The position numbers and the translations under genes are program-made. Shown here in pieces: positions 1 to 8,672 of a DNA stretch of 64,000 nt (within the stretch, counting starts at the first letter, position 1; each line of letters begins with the position of its first letter). The notes beneath the pieces were generated by a model. It searched no databases, was not told the DNA's origin, and saw only the letters and a program-made list of their open reading frames with translations. Source of the DNA: Bacillota bacterium (GTDB lineage Bacteria > Bacillota > UBA4882 > UBA8346); contig JAFABB010000024.1 in assembly GCA_023426245.1 (NCBI GenBank), forward strand, positions 248,001 to 312,000, given 5' to 3'.

Positions 1-861
1 AAGACTATTCACTACATCTAAATTATACTTAAGGGGAGTGTTTTCACAAATTTCTTGAATGGCAAGGGATGGCGGAACTCCCTTTTTATAAACACGAGCC
101 GCTGTCATCGCATCAAAAACATCGGCTACCGCTATAATCTTAGCGAAACGGTGAATCCGTTTACCCTTTAACCCTCTCGGATAACCTGAGCCATCTTCCC
201 GCTCATGATGTTCCAAGGCCATGTGGGGGATTAAAAAACTCATCTGGACACTTTTTCTGAGAGCTTGATACCCTTCTCTGGTATGGGTCTTAATCAGTTC
301 ATATTCCTGGGGATTTAATTTACTGGGTTTGTTTAAAACCCAAAAATCAATATAAATTTTTCCAATATCATGCAACAAAGCACTGACACCTAGAATCTCC
401 AGATCATTCCGCCCCAGATTCATCATGGAACCAATCATCAAGGATAGGACGCATACATGGACCGAGTGGGAAAAAGTGTAAGTATCATAAGAGTTAATTT
501 GATGGATGTTATAGATAACATAAGAATTGCCAAGGAGCGAATCCAGAATATCATTGACCAAATCCTTTATTTTAACCATCTCGAGTCTTTGACTTTCTTT
601 CAACTGATGAAAGGTTGTCCGAAGTATCGAATTCGCGTTGAAACGAATTTCATCCTTAATCGGCTCCGGGACGGCCGACCCATTGTCGACTGAATCATTT
701 TGCACCCAAATCGAATCAAGGTCCAACTTCCTGATTTTGTTGATCAATAAGGGGTTGAGTTTAACGTTTTCCTGGAGTAGGACCAAACCATCCTTGGCCC
801 GACGGATGGGTGATGCCAGTATCATACCGGGTTTAGCTTCGGTTGGCGAAATCTTCGGCAT
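1..861 (-). CDS. HD-GYP domain phosphohydrolase, 3' end outside window
   Basis: The first 287 codons of a protein that runs off the left edge. Residues 1-60 form a small N-terminal region; an HD-GYP domain follows from about residue 115. Visible motifs are HD at 164-165 in 'LLHDIGK', HHE at 218-220 and GYP at 226-228. The family (PF13487 type) hydrolyses cyclic di-GMP or related dinucleotides at a bi-iron or tri-metal site; the complete HD and GYP motifs make activity plausible. The ATG at 861 follows a GGGAGG site at good spacing. No receiver domain is seen, so any input would come from the short N-terminal region. The exact substrate is not determinable. Confidence 0.88.
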   Translation of the reverse strand, partial: MPKISPTEAKPGMILASPIRRAKDGLVLLQENVKLNPLLINKIRKLDLDSIWVQNDSVDNGSAVPEPIKDEIRFNANSILRTTFHQLKESQRLEMVKIKDLVNDILDSLLGNSYVIYNIHQINSYDTYTFSHSVHVCVLSLMIGSMMNLGRNDLEILGVSALLHDIGKIYIDFWVLNKPSKLNPQEYELIKTHTREGYQALRKSVQMSFLIPHMALEHHEREDGSGYPRGLKGKRIHRFAKIIAVADVFDAMTAARVYKKGVPPSLAIQEICENTPLKYNLDVVNSL

Positions 862-1116
862 TGTCAATACCTCCCGCTCAATCAAAATAAACCTCTATTT
901 CGATCCTAAAACTAAACGACAAAGTCAAGCTGACTTCCTAGTAGATAAACTGCATAGTTCCTTTATATACCTGAGTCTATCCATAAAACTCAGAATAATG
1001 AAAAAGTCCTCCTCCCACTTGATTCAATGATCGTATTTACATTATACATATTCTTCCATGGATTCTCTGTCGATTTTTGCAAGTTTCAATATTATTATAT
1101 AATTCTCTGTATTTTA

Positions 1117-1146
1117 TTGTCTAACCGAAAATAAACATGATAAAAT
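1117..1146 (+). promoter_or_regulatory. sigma-A type promoter for the EamA gene
   Basis: TTGTCT (1117-1122) and TAAAAT (1141-1146) are separated by 18 bases and lie about 90 bases before the EamA start. The sequence between the HD-GYP gene and this point (862-1116) is AT-rich and shows no gene. Confidence 0.45.
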
Positions 1147-1233
1147 CGGAAGAAGGATCTATTCGCCAAAAATTGAATTAATCATGGAGTACAAGTTTGA
1201 ATCCAATCATTTTTTGGGAAAGAGGTACATCGG

Positions 1234-1659
1234 ATGTTCCCCACATGGGTGTATTATGCGCTCGGTTCAGCATTTTTCGCAGGGCTGACCGCTCTTTTCG
1301 GCAAAATTGGAGTTACTGGGATAAATTCCAACTTAGCCACCTTTCTACGGACAATCGTGGTTCTCGTTTTTGCCGGTGGAATTGTTTTGGCAACCGGCCA
1401 GTGGCAGAATCCCGCGAAGTTATCAGGCAAAACATTGACTTTTTTAATTCTTTCTGCATTAGGAACCGGAGCTTCATGGCTATGTTATTACCGGGCGTTG
1501 CAATTGGGCCCGGCCTCGAAGGTTGCGCCCATTGATAAGCTGGGAGTGGTTTTCGCAATGTTGCTGGCATTTATATTTCTGGGAGAAAAAGCAGACCCAA
1601 GGACACTTACGGGTGGTGCTTTGATTGTGGCCGGTGCGCTTGTGATTGTTTTAAAATAA
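1234..1659 (+). CDS. half-size EamA/DMT family membrane transporter
   Basis: A 141-residue hydrophobic protein with about five membrane segments, matching a single EamA repeat of the drug/metabolite transporter superfamily. Typical EamA features are visible: 'LSALGTGASWLCYYRAL' in the middle and 'FLGEKADPRTLTGGALIVAGALVIV' split around a conserved FLGE turn near the end. Full DMT transporters carry two such repeats in about 300 residues; half-size members are known and are thought to work as dimers. The ATG is preceded by AGAGG eight bases upstream. The next gene begins 21 bases later and is probably cotranscribed. Substrate unknown. Confidence 0.85.
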   Translation: MFPTWVYYALGSAFFAGLTALFGKIGVTGINSNLATFLRTIVVLVFAGGIVLATGQWQNPAKLSGKTLTFLILSALGTGASWLCYYRALQLGPASKVAPIDKLGVVFAMLLAFIFLGEKADPRTLTGGALIVAGALVIVLK

Positions 1660-1680
1660 AAAAAAAGAGCTGACGATCCA

Positions 1681-2904
1681 TTGGATTTCAACATGATTAT
1701 TGCTGCAACGATCTTAGGAATTACCTTACTTATTTTCACCCTTGGAAAAAGTCCCGTCTTTCGGGTCGACCGGGCCGGAGTGGCCATTATTGGAGCTACT
1801 TTAATCATCTCCACCGGTGTTCTTACCTTCAATCAAGCTATTCATACCATTGATTTCCGAACGATCGTTTTGTTGTTCACGATGATGATTGTAACCGCCA
1901 ACCTGAAATTGGCAGGTTTCTTTCAACTCATCGGCAATATTCTATTAAAAAATGCCAAAAGCCAAAAAAGGCTTCTATTCATTGTGATTATGATGGCTGG
2001 TTTACTTTCCGCTTTTTTCATCAATGATATTGTTTGTCTATTGTTTACCCCAATCGTCATTTTAATATGCAAACGCGCTGAAATAAACCCTATTCCATAT
2101 GCAATCGGTGTTGCAACAGCATCCAATATCGGCAGCGCGGCAACTTTAATCGGTAACCCGCAAAACATTTTAATCGGCAGTCTGTCCCATCTCTCGTTTT
2201 TCCAATACTGCCGCCTTGCTTTTCCCTTATCAATTATCGGATTATTCCTCAATTATTACTTCATTGTTTGGATATTTCATAAGGAACTTCAAGGAAACAT
2301 ACCTTCCCGCCCACCGCTTGAAGGCGGCTATCACCAATATTTAATTGGTAAATCTCTACTGACAATGTTGGTTATTGCCGTTGGTTTTCTTACCGGAGTA
2401 GATACAGTGATGATTGCCAGTCTCGGAGCAGGTTACCTTTTGATGACCAGACGGCTTAAACCCAATAAAGTCTATGCCAGCATTGATTTCAATCTTTTAG
2501 TCATATTCTGCGGCTTATTTATCATTATGGGCGGGGTTGAACACAGCGGACTCATGAAATGGTTTCTTCGAGAACTGGATTTTCTCAATTTCAAACAATT
2601 TTCGGTTTTTAGCATTCTAACGGTATTATTGTCCAATATTTTCAGCAATGTACCGGCTGTATTATTATTGAAATTCCTGATTCCTGCCGGTACCGGAAAA
2701 TTATGGTGGGCTGGAATGGCTATTTTCAGCACCATCGCAGGCAATCTGACTCTTACAGGTTCAATGGCCAACTTAATTGTCGCTGAAAGCGCCAAACGTG
2801 AAGGCGTTAAAATTTCCTTTTTTGATTACCTCAAAGTAGGATTACCGCTTACCCTGTTATTGTCTTTGATTTCCTTTGGATATTTGACTATCTTTCATTT
2901 TTAG
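1681..2904 (+). CDS. SLC13/ArsB-like anion permease
   Basis: A polytopic membrane protein of 407 residues with 10 to 12 hydrophobic segments. The stretch 'ATASNIGSAATLIGNPQN' around residues 145-160 is the signature of the ion transporter superfamily containing ArsB, NhaD and SLC13 carriers, and a second half-motif 'NIFSNVPAVLLL' lies near residue 320. Such proteins move oxyanions, dicarboxylates, sulfate or sodium; the substrate here cannot be told. The start is uncertain: TTG at 1681 or ATG at 1693, neither with a strong ribosome site. Translation may be coupled to the EamA gene just upstream. Confidence 0.85.
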   Translation: MDFNMIIAATILGITLLIFTLGKSPVFRVDRAGVAIIGATLIISTGVLTFNQAIHTIDFRTIVLLFTMMIVTANLKLAGFFQLIGNILLKNAKSQKRLLFIVIMMAGLLSAFFINDIVCLLFTPIVILICKRAEINPIPYAIGVATASNIGSAATLIGNPQNILIGSLSHLSFFQYCRLAFPLSIIGLFLNYYFIVWIFHKELQGNIPSRPPLEGGYHQYLIGKSLLTMLVIAVGFLTGVDTVMIASLGAGYLLMTRRLKPNKVYASIDFNLLVIFCGLFIIMGGVEHSGLMKWFLRELDFLNFKQFSVFSILTVLLSNIFSNVPAVLLLKFLIPAGTGKLWWAGMAIFSTIAGNLTLTGSMANLIVAESAKREGVKISFFDYLKVGLPLTLLLSLISFGYLTIFHF

Positions 2905-2935
2905 CAGGATACGGACAGCTACCACCGGCTAAAAG

Positions 2936-3046
2936 TCAATGGATTCCGGCATCAACCAAAGTTGGCAAACCGCTTTTATGCCGACTAAAAAAAGTTGAGA
3001 CAATCAAACCGTAAAAAATTTTATAACAAAAGACAATCGTTTTCAT
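2936..3046 (-). CDS. possible 36-residue hydrophobic small protein
   Basis: An open frame of 36 codons begins with ATGATG directly after a perfect AGGAGG on the minus strand and contains one hydrophobic stretch ('IVFCYKIFYGLIVSTFF') followed by a short basic tail. It is unrecognised. The ribosome site is the main support; length and the lack of any partner gene argue for caution. It points away from the promoter at 3066 on the other strand, so it would need its own promoter to the right. Confidence 0.3.
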   Translation of the reverse strand: MKTIVFCYKIFYGLIVSTFFSRHKSGLPTLVDAGIH

Positions 3047-3065
3047 CATGCCTCCTAAAATCTGG

Positions 3066-3094
3066 TTGACAGGAAATCTTATTTGTCATATACT
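3066..3094 (+). promoter_or_regulatory. strong sigma-A promoter of the ABC exporter leader
   Basis: A perfect TTGACA (3066-3071) and TATACT (3089-3094) with a 17-base spacer. Transcription would begin near 3101, about 500 bases before the ABC exporter genes, leaving a long leader that holds minor ORFs, two hairpins and the 50-codon ORF at 3401. Confidence 0.75.
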
Positions 3095-3260
3095 AAAAAA
3101 GTATATTGTATACATTTTAGGAAAGGAGAGAATGCGTTACAATGAAAATCAATGAGGTATTTTTTCACTAATTGCATAATCATGAAATAGTGTAACCATC
3201 GCCTTATCCATAACATAGTACCCGGTTTAATGAATTGATCAAACGAGGTATTTGTGAAGG

Positions 3261-3288
3261 GCACGAATCAGGTTATCGTGCTTTTTTT
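3261..3288 (+). terminator. first terminator-like hairpin in the exporter leader
   Basis: GCACGA (3261-3266) pairs with TCGTGC (3276-3281) and is followed directly by a run of seven T. It lies about 160 bases after the predicted transcription start and before the leader ORF, so it could act as an attenuator. Confidence 0.6.
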
Positions 3289-3297
3289 GTTTCTTGG

Positions 3298-3331
3298 ATT
3301 CCGTAGCTTGGTTGCTTGCTACGGAATTTTT
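3298..3331 (+). terminator. second terminator-like hairpin in the exporter leader
   Basis: A perfect ten-base stem, ATTCCGTAGC (3298-3307) with GCTACGGAAT (3318-3327), and a ten-base loop, running into TTTTTAT. It follows the first hairpin by 16 bases. A small stem in the sequence GCGTGTGCGCACGC lies a little further on, around 3355. Confidence 0.6.
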
Positions 3332-3400
3332 ATATCTCAGGGAAATGGGCCTTGCGCGTGTGCGCACGCCTTGATGGTTACTGGGGAAAGGATAATTATC

Positions 3401-3553
3401 ATGATAAACCGTAAAAAGAAGCAAATCCCGGGTCTTAATACCAGAGTATTATGGAATATTAATCCCCGGACCAGGGTTTGGGAGGATGAACGAAAAAACA
3501 TCAAAAAAGTCCGCCAAAACGGCAATAAGTTATGTCACTCTTTTGAAAACTGA
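3401..3553 (+). CDS. 50-residue basic leader protein, BmrB-like position
   Basis: Fifty codons with a good ribosome site (GGGGAAAGG before ATG). The product is highly basic with a W-N-I-N-P-x-T-R-V motif at residues 18-26, which resembles small conserved Firmicutes proteins found in leaders. It ends 56 bases before the start of a heterodimeric ABC exporter pair. In Bacillus subtilis the small ORF bmrB stands in the same place before bmrC-bmrD and its translation controls transcription attenuation in response to ribosome-targeting drugs. Homology to BmrB itself cannot be confirmed by eye; the positional match is what is seen, the regulatory role is inference. Confidence 0.6.
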   Translation: MINRKKKQIPGLNTRVLWNINPRTRVWEDERKNIKKVRQNGNKLCHSFEN

Positions 3554-3609
3554 AAACCACGCGAATTCACGTTTTTGGGACAAATCAATTCATGATGGGA
3601 GTGTTTCCT

Positions 3610-5343
3610 TTGAAACGCTTATTTCAATATATTAACCGGTTCCACTGCTACTTTATCATCGCGATTGCCGCCATGATCATCAGCATTGCATTGGATATGT
3701 TTAATCCTCACTTGCTGAAAGTAGCCATTGACAAAATCATTATCGGAAAACAACTTGGCCTCATGTCCACAGTCTTGTTGGCCTTACTCGGAATTACCGT
3801 CAGCCGGGCTATTTTGGGCTATATCAAAGAATTTCTGTTTGACTGCGGCGGACAAAGGGTTGTTACCGATTTAAGGCAAGATCTTTTCGATCATTTGCAG
3901 ACTCTCTCCTTTTCCTATTTTGACGGGGTCAATACCGGTGAATTGATGTCAAGGTTAAAGGAAGATATCGATAACATTATGCGCACCGTAGTCTTTGGGT
4001 TTATGTTATTTACTGAGCAATGTATTTATTTTTTGGTTGCCTCTACACTGCTATTTCTTCTCCATTGGAAACTGGCTCTCATCGCCTTGCTTGTAATGCC
4101 GGTCATCGCTTTCCTGGCTTTACGGCTTGAAAGCCAAATCGGGGTCGTTTATGACAAAATCAGCGATCAAGCGGTGCTTATCAATACAACTGCGCAGGAA
4201 AACTTGGCCGGCGTGAGACTCGTAAAAGCTTTTGGACGCGAAAAATATGAGGTCCATAAATTCTTTGAGCAAAATCAGGAAAATTACAAGCTTAATATGG
4301 AACAGGCCAGGATTTGGGGCCGGCAATATCCCCGGATCGAGTTTTTAACCAATCTGGCAATTGTTTTGGTTACTACAGTGGGCGGTTATTTGGTGATTGA
4401 CCAAAGCATTTCCATCGGAACACTGGTCGCTTTCAGCAATTATCTTTTCATGCTGATTTGGCCCATGAGAATGCTTGGCTGGCTTACCAATATGTTAGCT
4501 CAATGCATGGCTTCACTTGGAAAGATCGAAGCCCTATTCCAAGAGCAACCGGCAATAAAAAGTCCGGAGAGCCCGATTGTACCCCAAAAAATCCAAGGAC
4601 GGGTTGTCTTTGAAAATGTCAATTTTGAATACAACGGCGCTACGATACTCAAAAATATCAATCTGGATGTAAGACCCGGATCGACAGTGGCTATTATGGG
4701 CCTCACCGGTTCAGGGAAAAGTTCCGTCATCAATTTGATTAACCGGTTTTATGATTGCAGTTCCGGTAAAATCACAATTGACGGTGTGGATATTAAAGAC
4801 TGGCCTCTGGGGTTGCTTAGGGAGCAGGTATCCGTGGTAATGCAGGAGACTTTTCTATTTTCCGATACCATCCTGGAAAACATTCAATTTGGTTCACCCG
4901 ATACGCAGGAAGGTGAAATTATGACAGCGGCGAAGGATGCCAAAGTCGATGAATTTGTTTCCGACTTGCCGGATGGTTATAACACGGTCATCGGCGAGCG
5001 CGGGATTGGCCTTTCTGGCGGGGAAAAACAACGGGTAGCCCTGGCGAGGGCCTTGGTGAAAAAAAGTCCGCTATTAATCTTGGATGATGCTACATCCAAT
5101 CTGGATATGGAAACCGAATATCAAATACAACGTGCCTTGGAAAAACGTTCAGGTATGACCAAATTCATTGTGGCCCACCGGATTTCTGCAGTTAAGAACG
5201 CTGACGAGATTATTTTCATTGAAAACGGCGAAATTGTCGAACGGGGAACCCACTGGCAGTTATTAGCTCTCCAAAAACGTTATTATGAAATTTACCGAGA
5301 ACAATTCCAAGGGATCTTGGAGCTCAAAAAACAAGAAGCTTAA
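3610..5343 (+). CDS. heterodimeric ABC exporter subunit, BmrC/YheI-like (degenerate ATP site)
   Basis: About 577 residues: an exporter transmembrane domain (ABC_membrane, residues 10-300) followed by a nucleotide-binding domain. Walker A is 'GLTGSGKSS', the signature is 'LSGGEKQR', and Walker B reads 'LLILDDAT', so the catalytic glutamate is replaced by aspartate. This is the pattern of the BmrC-type subunit of heterodimeric exporters, in which one ATP site is degenerate. The start chosen is TTG at 3610, with GGGAG eight bases before it; an ATG at 3592 in the same frame lacks a site. It forms an operon with the next gene and probably the leader ORF before it. Role by family: multidrug or lipid export. 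Confidence 0.9.
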   Translation: MKRLFQYINRFHCYFIIAIAAMIISIALDMFNPHLLKVAIDKIIIGKQLGLMSTVLLALLGITVSRAILGYIKEFLFDCGGQRVVTDLRQDLFDHLQTLSFSYFDGVNTGELMSRLKEDIDNIMRTVVFGFMLFTEQCIYFLVASTLLFLLHWKLALIALLVMPVIAFLALRLESQIGVVYDKISDQAVLINTTAQENLAGVRLVKAFGREKYEVHKFFEQNQENYKLNMEQARIWGRQYPRIEFLTNLAIVLVTTVGGYLVIDQSISIGTLVAFSNYLFMLIWPMRMLGWLTNMLAQCMASLGKIEALFQEQPAIKSPESPIVPQKIQGRVVFENVNFEYNGATILKNINLDVRPGSTVAIMGLTGSGKSSVINLINRFYDCSSGKITIDGVDIKDWPLGLLREQVSVVMQETFLFSDTILENIQFGSPDTQEGEIMTAAKDAKVDEFVSDLPDGYNTVIGERGIGLSGGEKQRVALARALVKKSPLLILDDATSNLDMETEYQIQRALEKRSGMTKFIVAHRISAVKNADEIIFIENGEIVERGTHWQLLALQKRYYEIYREQFQGILELKKQEA

Positions 5344-5412
5344 CCTGCCCCATATCGAACCTGAGAAATGAACCATAGAAAGTCCTTGGAAATAAAAAGA
5401 AGGAGGCCCAAC

Positions 5413-7212
5413 ATGCCCTTTGATAGCCTTCGGGATGATGAATATACGAAAGAAGCCTTGAATAAGGAAATTATAAAGAAACTGTTATCATACCTGAAAC
5501 CTTATAAATTAGAAGTTTTGCTTACCCTATTTTTGATGGGGTTTGTTATCGTGACCGATCTTTTAAACCCCTATTTCTTAAAATTAGCCATTGATAAGTA
5601 TATTGTAGGCAAAAATATTGCCGGTCTTTTCCAATTAGGCCTGGCCATGGTGGTTATAAAGGTCTTCGCTTTATTTGCTGCCCGAAAAAGAATTGAAATC
5701 ATGGCCGGAGTGACCAACAAAATATTGCTTACGATCCGGCAGGAGCTCTATACCCATATTCAAAAATTGCCCTTCAACTTTTTCGATACCCGGCCGGTCG
5801 GCAAAATTTTGGCCCGGATTATCGGGGATGTCAATTCCTTGAACGACCTTTTCACCAACAGTGTGACCAATTTACTCCCCGATCTGGCCACACTGGTTGC
5901 AGTCACCGCCATTATGTTATCGATGAACGCCCCTTTGGCGATGGCAGCCCTGATTTCACTGCCGTTTCTCATTATCTTCCTGGGGTCGGTTCAAGTAATA
6001 TCTCACCAGCGCTGGCGAAATCATCGCAAAAAAGTCTCCACCTGCAATGCATTTACCCACGAGAATTTTTCGGGGATCCGGGTGGTGCAAAGCTTTACTT
6101 CCGAGAAGAAAACCAGTAAGATTTATCACGGTTTAATCCATGACATGCTGAAGGCATTTGTTCATGCTGTCCGATTAAACGATTTCTTTTGGCCTTCGGT
6201 AGAGGTATCCTGGGGTATTGGTACCATCGCCGTAGCCTGGTACGGTATCCATTTATTAAACACCGGCACCATTACGGTAGGACTCTTGGTGGCTTTCATC
6301 GGTTACATCTCCATGTTCTGGCAGCCGGTAATGAATATTAGTAATTTTTATAATACCTTGATTTCCAACATGTCCGGCGCTGAACGCATTTTCGATATCC
6401 TGAGCATCGAACCGGCCATTAAGGATAATTTCGATGCGAAACCCCTTCCTCAAGTCAAAGGGTCGGTAACTTTCGATCATGTCTTTTTTGGTTACGAAAC
6501 CGGTCAAGAAGTACTCGCGGATATCAATTTTCAAGTTAAACCCGGTCAAACCATTGCCTTGGTCGGTTCCACCGGGGCCGGCAAAACCAGTATTGTCAAT
6601 TTAATCGGCCGTTTTTATGATGTCACCGGTGGGGCAATCTTTATTGACGGGTTTAATGTCAAGGAAGTGACTTTGGAGAGCCTGCATAGCCAATTGGGAG
6701 TCGTTTTGCAAGACACCTTCCTCTTCTCGGGAAGCATCAAGGATAATATCCGCTACGGCAAACTGGAAGCGACCGATGAGGAAATCATTGTTGCCGCCAC
6801 AGCCGTCCATGCCCATGAGTTCATCATGAAGCTGGAGCATGGTTATGATACCGACGTGAATGAACGCGGCTCCAGGCTTTCTTTCGGTCAACGCCAACAA
6901 ATCGCCTTTGCCCGGGCGTTGCTTTCCAATCCCCGGATTTTGATTCTAGATGAGGCCACCGCTGGAATTGATACCCATACCGAACGTCTGGTGCAACAAG
7001 GGATAGCCAGATTACTCAAGGGACGGACTTCCTTTGTCATCGCCCACCGTCTCTCCACGATTCAAAATGCCGATCGGATTATGGTGATCGATGAAGGCCG
7101 GATTATTGAATCCGGTACCCATGAGGAACTGCTGGAGTTGAAGGGCAAGTATTATGAATTATTTACGGCGCAGTTTAAATTCTGGGCAGATTCACAAGAA
7201 AAGATCGGGTAA
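5413..7212 (+). CDS. heterodimeric ABC exporter subunit, BmrD/YheH-like
   Basis: About 599 residues with six membrane segments and a nucleotide-binding domain. Walker A is 'GSTGAGKTS', Walker B 'ILILDEAT' has the catalytic glutamate, and the signature is the non-consensus 'LSFGQRQQ'. A consensus Walker B here with a degenerate partner, and an altered signature here, fit the expected division of labour in a BmrC/BmrD-like heterodimer. ATG at 5413 has a perfect AAGGAGG six bases upstream, so the longer frame from 5368 is unlikely. The gene follows its partner by about 70 bases and the operon ends at the hairpin at 7259. Confidence 0.9.
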   Translation: MPFDSLRDDEYTKEALNKEIIKKLLSYLKPYKLEVLLTLFLMGFVIVTDLLNPYFLKLAIDKYIVGKNIAGLFQLGLAMVVIKVFALFAARKRIEIMAGVTNKILLTIRQELYTHIQKLPFNFFDTRPVGKILARIIGDVNSLNDLFTNSVTNLLPDLATLVAVTAIMLSMNAPLAMAALISLPFLIIFLGSVQVISHQRWRNHRKKVSTCNAFTHENFSGIRVVQSFTSEKKTSKIYHGLIHDMLKAFVHAVRLNDFFWPSVEVSWGIGTIAVAWYGIHLLNTGTITVGLLVAFIGYISMFWQPVMNISNFYNTLISNMSGAERIFDILSIEPAIKDNFDAKPLPQVKGSVTFDHVFFGYETGQEVLADINFQVKPGQTIALVGSTGAGKTSIVNLIGRFYDVTGGAIFIDGFNVKEVTLESLHSQLGVVLQDTFLFSGSIKDNIRYGKLEATDEEIIVAATAVHAHEFIMKLEHGYDTDVNERGSRLSFGQRQQIAFARALLSNPRILILDEATAGIDTHTERLVQQGIARLLKGRTSFVIAHRLSTIQNADRIMVIDEGRIIESGTHEELLELKGKYYELFTAQFKFWADSQEKIG

Positions 7213-7258
7213 AACAAAATCGTTAACCTATTTATTTAATGTAAAGTACCCAAAAATT

Positions 7259-7305
7259 ATTGCCAGTGATTCGAGAGTAAATTCAACTCATCCTGGCAAT
7301 TTTTA
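7259..7305 (+). terminator. terminator of the ABC exporter operon
   Basis: ATTGCCAG (7259-7266) pairs with CTGGCAAT (7293-7300), followed by TTTTTAATTT. Confidence 0.65.
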
Positions 7306-7392
7306 ATTTCACGCTTAAAATTTTTAAACATCCTAAAACACCTCTGAGATTGCGATGAGTTTATACTTGCCATAATTACCATTCATTCATTC

Positions 7393-7421
7393 TTGATCTA
7401 AGTTTTAGGCTATTATATAGT
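7393..7421 (+). promoter_or_regulatory. sigma-A type promoter before the barrel-like protein
   Basis: TTGATC (7393-7398) and TATAGT (7416-7421) with 17 bases between them, 37 bases upstream of the ATG at 7459. Confidence 0.55.
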
Positions 7422-7458
7422 TTGAATAGATTATTTGTAAATAATTAGGGGGTAAAGT

Positions 7459-8370
7459 ATGGTACAAAAGATTTTCACCTTATTTCTTGCTTCTTGGTTA
7501 TTGTTCATCATGACCACTTATTCTTTTGGAGCAATACTACCGGTTTCTTCTCCATTTCAGCTTGGGGATTCATGGTATACAAAGACAGACACCTGGTATT
7601 CGATCGATAATGACAAGCCCAATGTCAATATTTACACCAAAAATATATCTCCTAATTTCTCCATAGCCGGAGGAGAATATTATCAAAACGATCAGACCTT
7701 TTTCGATTTATTTTCTCAAGATATAAACAAATCAAACCTGACTTATTTGGGCGGTAGTTATTTATTTGACTCCGGTTTATTTGTTGGCGTGAATTATTTA
7801 AAAACAGCTACAATAACTGAAACTCTGTTATCCCCGGGATATCGTTTTAAGCTTAAGGACAATGGCTATCTGGCATTAAGTTTTGATTATCTAGCCAATG
7901 ACAATTCAGATATTCATGACATTGTCAGTTATGACGTAAATTTTAAACTATTCCCCAAAAAGATGAAGATTTATGGTGAAATTTACTTGCCAAAGGAAGG
8001 CAATGATACAATTGTCAACCTTGGTGCCAATTATAAGGTGAGTAACGGCCTTGTTGTGGGTGCCGATTATCTGTCCCAGGGGAGTCAAGATGCCTATAGC
8101 GCCGGTTTAACTTATAAGGTTCAATCTTTCATTATCGATGCATCCCTGGGAAAAAATTTCATCCAAAATTATTATCAGTTAGCCGGTACAGAAAATCTCA
8201 AAAATTTTAGTATCGGGGCTTTATATCAAAAATATCAAAAGGACAATGACCCCATGATTACAGTTCAAGGAAAATATCATCTGACGAAAGCCGATTTAAT
8301 TTTGAAATATACCTTTGAAAATGGTTCATATAATCAAGTCACCGTACTGGCTTATGAAAGAAAGCTTTAA
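7459..8370 (+). CDS. secreted beta-barrel-like protein of unknown function
   Basis: A 303-residue protein with a cleavable signal peptide (hydrophobic residues 5-25, 'YSFGA' near the cleavage point). The mature part is rich in Tyr, Asn, Asp and alternating hydrophobic/polar strands ending in aromatic residues, for example 'LTYLGGSYLFDSGLFVGVNY' in overlapping strands and a terminal 'VTVLAYERKL'. This is how an outer-membrane barrel looks, though the terminal residue is Leu rather than the common Phe. I do not recognise a family. AGGGGG precedes the ATG. It stands alone between two terminators. If it is a barrel, it supports a diderm envelope together with the genes at 59662-61905. Confidence 0.65.
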   Translation: MVQKIFTLFLASWLLFIMTTYSFGAILPVSSPFQLGDSWYTKTDTWYSIDNDKPNVNIYTKNISPNFSIAGGEYYQNDQTFFDLFSQDINKSNLTYLGGSYLFDSGLFVGVNYLKTATITETLLSPGYRFKLKDNGYLALSFDYLANDNSDIHDIVSYDVNFKLFPKKMKIYGEIYLPKEGNDTIVNLGANYKVSNGLVVGADYLSQGSQDAYSAGLTYKVQSFIIDASLGKNFIQNYYQLAGTENLKNFSIGALYQKYQKDNDPMITVQGKYHLTKADLILKYTFENGSYNQVTVLAYERKL

Positions 8371-8541
8371 AACTGCAGGATGAAAGTTTAAAGAGAGTCG
8401 TTGAACATTAAGGTCATAATTTTAAGCCTAAAATTGGTCAAACTGCTCCAAAAAAGTTTTTCTTTCCTTTGTACGCTCCCATATTAATTTCTTTTAAATT
8501 AACATTATTTTATCAATATCAATTCAATGCCAAACAATCAT

Positions 8542-8574
8542 CACCTTCCAATTCCAGGGAGGTGTCTTTTTTTT
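8542..8574 (+). terminator. intrinsic terminator, 8542-8574
   Basis: CACCTTCC (8542-8549) pairs with GGGAGGTG (8557-8564, one G-U pair), followed by TC and eight T. It lies about 170 bases after the barrel-like gene and 100 before the hydrolase; it probably ends the former's transcript. The rest of 8371-8672 shows nothing else recognisable. Confidence 0.7.
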
Positions 8575-8672
8575 ATACGAAAAAGATAAATATATTCTTG
8601 GGGTACCAACCTCATTCCCAAAGACATAACATAATGTGATGTTGTCAGTAGCCAAAACAGGAGGAATTTCTT

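Noticed and set aside
3100..3330. Cyclic di-GMP, T-box or other known riboswitch in the exporter leader
   Set aside because: None of the conserved sequences of those classes could be found; only promoter, short ORFs and hairpins are visible.
3254..3553. A 99-codon frame over the exporter leader
   Set aside because: Its first half spans both hairpins and lacks a ribosome site; only the last 50 codons from 3401 have one.
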